From NCBI GenBank assembly GCA_944385675.1, contig CALWYD010000008.1, positions 1-64,000 on the forward strand: a DNA stretch of 64,000 nucleotides, written 5' to 3'. The notes below the pieces were generated by a model. The model did no database searches. It saw only the letters and a list, made by a program, of their open reading frames with translations, and was not told where the DNA came from. The position numbers and the translations under genes are program-made. The DNA is from an uncultured Oscillospiraceae bacterium (lineage in GTDB: Bacteria; Bacillota; Clostridia; Oscillospirales; Oscillospiraceae). Shown here piece after piece: positions 59,721 through 64,000 of this stretch (its first letter is position 1; each line of letters opens with the position of its first letter).

Positions 59721-62311
59721 TGAATGGACACCACCTCATAGCCCGCTTGGGTAACGGCATCGGTGAGCTCCTGGTCGGAGACAGGGGCCGCCAGGGTGAC
59801 GGTGGCGCACTTTCCCTCCAGGTCGGCCTTGGCCGAGGTCACGCCCCCCAGGGCGCTGAGGGCCTTCTCCACGTGGGCTACACAGTGGGCACACATCATT
59901 CCTTCGATGTTCAGCTTCTTAGTCATGGTTTCAGTTCCTCCTTGCATCGTTTCTTCCTGTATCGCCGGGCAGGCGCCGGCGCAGGCCGGCGCCGCCGGGC
60001 TATTGTCACCGGTCTGCGGGCCGGGGACTTTCGGGGCAAATTTACTCTTAAAAAAGCGCAGGCGCAGGGCGTTGGTCACCACGCACACTGAGCTCAGGCT
60101 CATGGCGGCAGCGGCAAACATGGGGTTGAGCATAAAGTCTGTCCAGCCCAGGGCATAAAATACACCCGCAGCCAGAGGAATGCCCAGAGAGTTATAGAAA
60201 AAGGCCCAGAACAGGTTCTCCTTAATATTGCGGATGGCCGCCCGGCTGAGCTCCACAGCAGCAGCCGCATCCAGCAGGTCGGACTTCATCAGCACGATGT
60301 CCGCCGACTCCATAGCCACGTCGGTGCCCGCCCCAATGGCCAGGCCCACATCCGCCCGGGCCAGAGCGGGGGCATCGTTAATGCCATCCCCCACCATGGC
60401 CACTCGCTTGCCCTCTTCCTGAAACTGGCGGATGACCCGTTCCTTGTCCTGGGGCAGCACCTGCGCCATTACCCGACTGACCCCCAGCTGCTGTCCAATG
60501 GCCTGGGCGGTGCGCTGGTTATCGCCAGTGAGCATCACTACCTCCAGACCCAGGGCCTTGAAGGCGGCCACCGCGGCCGCGCTGGTGGGTTTGGGGGTGT
60601 CCGCCACCCCCACAAGGCCCAGCACCCGGTGCTCATCGGCAAAGTACAAAGGGGTCTTGCCCTGGACAGAGAGGGCCTCTTCCCGGGACGGGAAGTCTCC
60701 CAGTTCCACTCCCGCCTCCTCCATCATGGCTCGGCTGCCTCCCAGGAAGGTGTGTCCCCCCAGCCGGGCTGATACGCCCCGGCCGTGGACGGCGGTAAAG
60801 TCCTCCACGGGGCCGATTTTCAGCTCCCGTGCCCTGGCCTGTTCCAAAATGGCGGCGGCCAGAGGGTGTTCCGAGGGGGCCTCCAGGCAGGCTGCCAGAG
60901 TGAGCAGCCCGTCCTCCTCCATGTCCGGGCCAGGCAGCACGTCGGTAACCCGGGGCTTGCCCTGGGTGAGGGTACCCGTCTTGTCCAGCACCACCGTGTC
61001 CACATGGTGAAGCATCTCCAAAGCCTGGGCGGATTTAATCAGTATGCCGTGCTCCGCCCCCTTTCCGGTGGCCACCATAATGGCCACCGGCGTGGCCAGC
61101 CCCAAAGCACAGGGACAGGAGATGACCAGCACCGCCACCCCGGCGGTGAGGGCCTGGGTGGCACTGTGGCCGGTGAGCAGCCAGGCGGCCGCCGCAACCA
61201 GAGCGATGGCCATGACCACCGGCACAAATACCCCCGCCACCTTGTCCGCCAATTTTGCAATGGGGGCCTTGGATGAGGCGGCCTCCTCCACCAATCGGAT
61301 CATCTGGGCCAGGGTGGTGTCCTCTCCCACCCGAGAAGCCTCAAAAATAAAGGAGCCGGATTTGTTGATGGAGGCGGAGGCCACCTTGTCCCCCGGGCCC
61401 TTGTCCACGGGGAGGGACTCGCCGGTGAGAGCGGACTCGTCCACGGCGGAGTGGCCCTCCGCCACCACCCCGTCCACCGGGATAGACTGTCCCGGGCGAA
61501 CCACCACCCGGTCGCCCACCCGGACCTCCTCCACAGGCACCTCCGTCTCCGCTCCATCCCGCAGGACAACGGCGGTCTTGGGCGCCAAATCCATCAGCCG
61601 GGCAATGGCCTGACCAGTCTTGCCCCGGGAGCGGGTCTCCAAAAACTTTCCCAGGGTGATGAGGGTCAAAATCATTCCCGCAGACTCAAAATACAGATCC
61701 ATGTGGTAGCGCTCTACCAGTGCCCAGTCTCCGTGGCCCAGGCCGTACCCCATCTGGTAGATGGCAAACACTCCGTAAACTACCGCAGCACAGGAACCCA
61801 CAGCGATAAGGGCATCCATATTGGGGGCCCGGTGCCACAGGGTCTTAAAGCCTACTTTATAGTATTTGTCGTTGATATACAAAATAGGCAGGGTGAGCAG
61901 CAGCTGGGTCAGGCCAAAGGCTATGGCGTTCTCCGTCCCCACAAGGAAGGAGGGCAGAGGGGCCCCCAGCATATGGCCCATGGAGATATAGAACAGGGGA
62001 ATCAGAAACACAAAGGACCAGATGAGCCGGCGCTTCATTCCCGCCAGCTCCTCCTCCAGCACGGTTTCCCCTTGGCGTGTTTCCCCCGTCCCCGCTTTCC
62101 CTGGCAGGGAGGCCCCGTAGCCCGCCTCCTTCACCGCCCGGATAATGTCCTCAGAAGACAGGGCGTTCTCATCAAACTGGGCCACCATACTGTTGGTCAT
62201 CAGACTCACGTCAGCGGCCTTGACGCCAGGCAGCTTCCGCACCGCCCGCTCCACATGGGCAGAACAGGCCGTACAGGTCATGCCGGTAATGGAAAAGTTT
62301 TGTTTTGTCAT
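59717..62311 (-). CDS. copA: Copper-exporting P1B-type ATPase with fused C-terminal CopZ-like domain
   Basis: 864 residues. N-terminal metal-binding domain with GMTCTAC (10-16); transmembrane SCPCALG copper site (near 400); phosphorylation motif DKTGTLT (near 445); GDGINDAPAL (near 640). After the last helices, a linker leads to a second HMA domain from about 796, MTKKLNIEGMMCAHC, which normally occurs as free CopZ or at the N-terminus. An internal ATG at 59926 with AAGGAGG 10 bases upstream (59937-59943) could also yield a separate 69-residue CopZ. Exports Cu(I). Operon with csoR. Confidence 0.95.
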   Translation of the reverse strand: MTKQNFSITGMTCTACSAHVERAVRKLPGVKAADVSLMTNSMVAQFDENALSSEDIIRAVKEAGYGASLPGKAGTGETRQGETVLEEELAGMKRRLIWSFVFLIPLFYISMGHMLGAPLPSFLVGTENAIAFGLTQLLLTLPILYINDKYYKVGFKTLWHRAPNMDALIAVGSCAAVVYGVFAIYQMGYGLGHGDWALVERYHMDLYFESAGMILTLITLGKFLETRSRGKTGQAIARLMDLAPKTAVVLRDGAETEVPVEEVRVGDRVVVRPGQSIPVDGVVAEGHSAVDESALTGESLPVDKGPGDKVASASINKSGSFIFEASRVGEDTTLAQMIRLVEEAASSKAPIAKLADKVAGVFVPVVMAIALVAAAAWLLTGHSATQALTAGVAVLVISCPCALGLATPVAIMVATGKGAEHGILIKSAQALEMLHHVDTVVLDKTGTLTQGKPRVTDVLPGPDMEEDGLLTLAACLEAPSEHPLAAAILEQARARELKIGPVEDFTAVHGRGVSARLGGHTFLGGSRAMMEEAGVELGDFPSREEALSVQGKTPLYFADEHRVLGLVGVADTPKPTSAAAVAAFKALGLEVVMLTGDNQRTAQAIGQQLGVSRVMAQVLPQDKERVIRQFQEEGKRVAMVGDGINDAPALARADVGLAIGAGTDVAMESADIVLMKSDLLDAAAAVELSRAAIRNIKENLFWAFFYNSLGIPLAAGVFYALGWTDFMLNPMFAAAAMSLSSVCVVTNALRLRFFKSKFAPKVPGPQTGDNSPAAPACAGACPAIQEETMQGGTETMTKKLNIEGMMCAHCVAHVEKALSALGGVTSAKADLEGKCATVTLAAPVSDQELTDAVTQAGYEVVSIQ

Positions 62312-62346
62312 AATCTGTCTTCTCCCAATGATCTTTTATGGCACCC

Positions 62347-62361
62347 CACCCCCGGGGGGTG
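62347..62361 (-). promoter_or_regulatory. Putative CsoR operator
   Basis: CACCCCCGGGGGGTG, a G/C-tract palindrome of the kind CsoR recognises, placed at the expected transcription start between the copA promoter and the gene. Confidence 0.65.
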
Positions 62362-62366
62362 TCTTT

Positions 62367-62395
62367 ATTGTATCTGTGGTTTTTCTTCCTGTCAA
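62367..62395 (-). promoter_or_regulatory. copA-csoR promoter
   Basis: Minus strand TTGACA (62390-62395), 17 bases, TACAAT (62367-62372), directly upstream of the G-tract palindrome. Confidence 0.85.
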
Positions 62396-62590
62396 GGGGT
62401 ATTTTCTCCTCCCGCTCTCAAAAAACAAACTGAATTTTTTCTTTTTCTCTGTTAAATAATTCAATTTAATGGTATGATGGATATAATCCGGAGGGCTGTT
62501 TTACTTTACAGCCCGGACACAGAACATTGGGTGCGGCGTCCCTCTCTGGGTTGTGTTACCCCCTCGCCGCACACAGAAAGGAGCCGCACC

Positions 62591-63154
62591 ATGCTTTTGG
62601 ATCTGACAACTTCTGTCCCTCGCAGCAGCCCTTTGCTGGGTACTGACACCTTGGATCGCCGTCTGATTTCCACCGGCCACGTGGGGACCCACTTGGACAC
62701 CTATCAAAAACGTCCTGTCCCTCTGGAGTATTTCAGCTGTCCCGGCGTCCTGTTTGACGTGTCCAGCCAGCAGGAAGCCGATCTCGCCCATGTGGATCTT
62801 TCTGTCATTCCCCCCAAGGCCTTTGTCCTCTTTCATACCGGACACATTCAGCGCTATCCATACGGCGATCCCCACTATTTTTCTCCCCATCCCTACCTCT
62901 CTCAGGAGCTGATAGAGTCCCTGCTGAAGCTGGACATCCGGTTTATCGGAGTGGACTGCCCCGGTATCCGGCCGGGGAAGGAGCACCGTCCTGCCGATGA
63001 GCTATGTGAACAGCACGGAGTGTATGTGATTGAAAATCTACATAACCTCTTTCGCATTGCGACTCCCGGTCCTTTTCAAGTCTACACCATGTGGCTGGAT
63101 GATCCGGAACAGACGGGGCTCCCCTGCAGGGTCATCGCCCAGTGGGAGGACTAA
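62591..63154 (+). CDS. Cyclase-family metal-dependent hydrolase (kynurenine formamidase-like)
   Basis: 187 residues from ATG 62591, 8 bases after AAAGGAG. The family metal motif HxGTHxD is present as HVGTHLDTY (about 29-37), and a second conserved part is FIGVDCPGIRPGKEHRPADELCEQHGVYVIENLHNL-type sequence (about 116-150). Members hydrolyse formylkynurenine or other amides/lactones. The leader contains an imperfect GTGCGGCG / CGCCGCAC hairpin (62530-62573). TATAAT at 62482-62487 may be the -10, with no good -35. The substrate is unknown. Confidence 0.85.
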   Translation: MLLDLTTSVPRSSPLLGTDTLDRRLISTGHVGTHLDTYQKRPVPLEYFSCPGVLFDVSSQQEADLAHVDLSVIPPKAFVLFHTGHIQRYPYGDPHYFSPHPYLSQELIESLLKLDIRFIGVDCPGIRPGKEHRPADELCEQHGVYVIENLHNLFRIATPGPFQVYTMWLDDPEQTGLPCRVIAQWED

Positions 63155-63168
63155 CCTCCATACATACC

Positions 63169-63195
63169 AAAAGCCCGCCTTACGGCGGGCTTTTT
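63169..63195. terminator. Terminator between the cyclase and radical SAM genes
   Basis: AAAGCCCGCC / GGCGGGCTTT with a 4-base loop; T tracts on both strands, so it can serve both converging genes. Confidence 0.95.
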
Positions 63196-63196
63196 C

Positions 63197-64000
63197 CTAC
63201 TTATTTTTGATAAAGCGCCGGGCATAGCCGCATTTTCTGCACAGCTCCTCCACTGCTTTCCCCTGGGAAAACCCCTGATACAGGGCCCGGGCCCGGGAAG
63301 TATTTAAAATCTCTTCCATTGTCTGTCTGTAAAGGTTACCCAAAGGAATGTCACCCTCGTGGTCCAGGCAACAGGGGACAACTGTCCCATCCCACAGCAC
63401 CCCCACCTGATCCCTCAATCCGTAGCAGAAGGCCCGTCCCTCCCGCTCCTTTTCTTCCAGATCGGGCCACACAAAGCGCTCCCCCCACTCCAGATATATT
63501 CCGGGGGCCAGGGTTGTCCCCTGCCTCCCCTCCTTCCAGGGATGTGGAAAGGCCCGGGCTACCTGCTCCAGGATAGCCCCATTCCGGGTGTTGGCCCCAG
63601 TGGTCTCCGGTCCGTCCAGGTTCCACAGCCGCAGAACACACCGCTTCCCCGCCTTTTCAGCCCTCCGGGCAAAACTCAGGCAGCCCTCCAGGTAGGCATC
63701 CAAATCTCTCCCATCTTGGTTTCCCTCCAGGGAGTGCAGGGAAATACTCACTTTCTCCACCGCCGGACTGCGACACAATAGGGGACCTTGCTTTGGCAGC
63801 AGAGTTCCATTGGTGGTGACCATCACCCGAAAATCCAGCTCCTCTGCATATGACAGAATCCTCTCCAGCTGTGGGTGGAGCAAAGGTTCCCCCATCAAGT
63901 GGAGGTAGAGATATGGGGTGAAGGGCCTCAGTCGCCCGGCCAGCAAATAGAAGTCCTTCGGCGCGAGGAACCCCGGCTGCCGTCGGGTTCCAGGGCAAAA
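63197..64000 (-). CDS. Radical SAM/SPASM protein, 5' end outside the window
   Basis: Partial: about 267 residues, and the frame is open at the right edge. The visible N-terminal part FCPGTRRQPGFL probably holds the last cysteine of the CxxxCxxC cluster motif, with the rest beyond the edge. LYLHLMGEPLLHPQL is the SAM-binding GEP motif, then VTTNGTLL. The C-terminus has SPASM-type cysteines (FCYGLRD, VVPCCLDHEGDIPLGNL, LCRKCGYARRF), where auxiliary Fe-S clusters bind. This class often modifies peptides or proteins, but no precursor peptide is visible in the window. Confidence 0.85.
   Translation of the reverse strand, partial: FCPGTRRQPGFLAPKDFYLLAGRLRPFTPYLYLHLMGEPLLHPQLERILSYAEELDFRVMVTTNGTLLPKQGPLLCRSPAVEKVSISLHSLEGNQDGRDLDAYLEGCLSFARRAEKAGKRCVLRLWNLDGPETTGANTRNGAILEQVARAFPHPWKEGRQGTTLAPGIYLEWGERFVWPDLEEKEREGRAFCYGLRDQVGVLWDGTVVPCCLDHEGDIPLGNLYRQTMEEILNTSRARALYQGFSQGKAVEELCRKCGYARRFIKNK

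Noticed and set aside
1..64000. CRISPR arrays, insertion sequences, prophage genes
   Set aside because: No regularly spaced repeats, transposases, integrases or phage structural genes were seen anywhere in the window.

Overview
The window looks like a chromosomal segment of a strictly anaerobic, spore-forming, butyrate-producing member of the Clostridia, most like the Flavonifractor/Intestinimonas/Pseudoflavonifractor group of the Oscillospiraceae. The basis is the butyryl-CoA dehydrogenase/EtfBA genes with 3-hydroxybutyryl-CoA dehydrogenase, the dipicolinate synthase pair of sporulation, HrcA/CIRCE control of the chaperone operon, infC-rpmI-rplT with a leader, and high-GC codon use. No phage, insertion sequence or CRISPR array was seen.

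Layout. 1-400 holds three stacked rRNA-type promoters on the minus strand, so an rRNA operon probably starts just left of the window. 540-6120 carries metA, hbd and bcd-etfB-etfA, with a Rex-type redox operator in the bcd leader. 6270-7750 is spoVFA-spoVFB (dpaAB). 7819-14780 (minus) is a split transketolase and the hrcA-grpE-dnaK-dnaJ operon behind a perfect CIRCE; a possible structured RNA lies at 14.8-15.0 kb. 15081-22100 holds two MATE exporters (one with its MarR repressor), a cysteine desulfurase, and thiamine pyrophosphokinase with a nucleotidyltransferase and a NYN-domain protein. 22.2-23.9 kb is smpB, a cyclophilin and the tmRNA gene, flanked by inverted copies of an intergenic repeat.

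24.7-36.7 kb is the most unusual region: a catabolic-looking island with a triosephosphate isomerase paralogue, an RpiB-type isomerase, a LysR regulator, a ribose-type ABC importer, an SDR dehydrogenase, a VOC protein, and bacterial homologues of both halves of the tomato antiviral protein Tm-1 (UPF0261 ATP-binding domain and PEP-hydrolase-like TIM barrel, the latter in two copies). No classical sugar kinase is present. I infer an undescribed pathway for a small polyol, sugar or sugar acid, with the Tm-1-like pair at its core.

36.9-50.4 kb: lipase-like hydrolase, thioesterase, a lysine riboswitch in front of a LysW-type transporter with an odd zinc-ribbon segment, a short pyruvate kinase paralogue, polA, two adjacent radical SAM genes, and rimI-GNAT-tsaD. 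50.4-55.7 kb: an AT-rich gap, the infC operon (infC apparently starting on ATC), ruvX, and an operon joining an EFR1 flavodoxin-ferredoxin protein, a class II aldolase and MtnA, which fits the DHAP shunt for 5'-deoxyadenosine/methylthioadenosine waste. 55.7-64 kb: a GH13 enzyme, a two-gene TSUP transporter, a frameshifted pseudogene, copA (with a fused C-terminal CopZ-like domain) and csoR, a cyclase-family hydrolase, and a radical SAM gene cut by the right edge.
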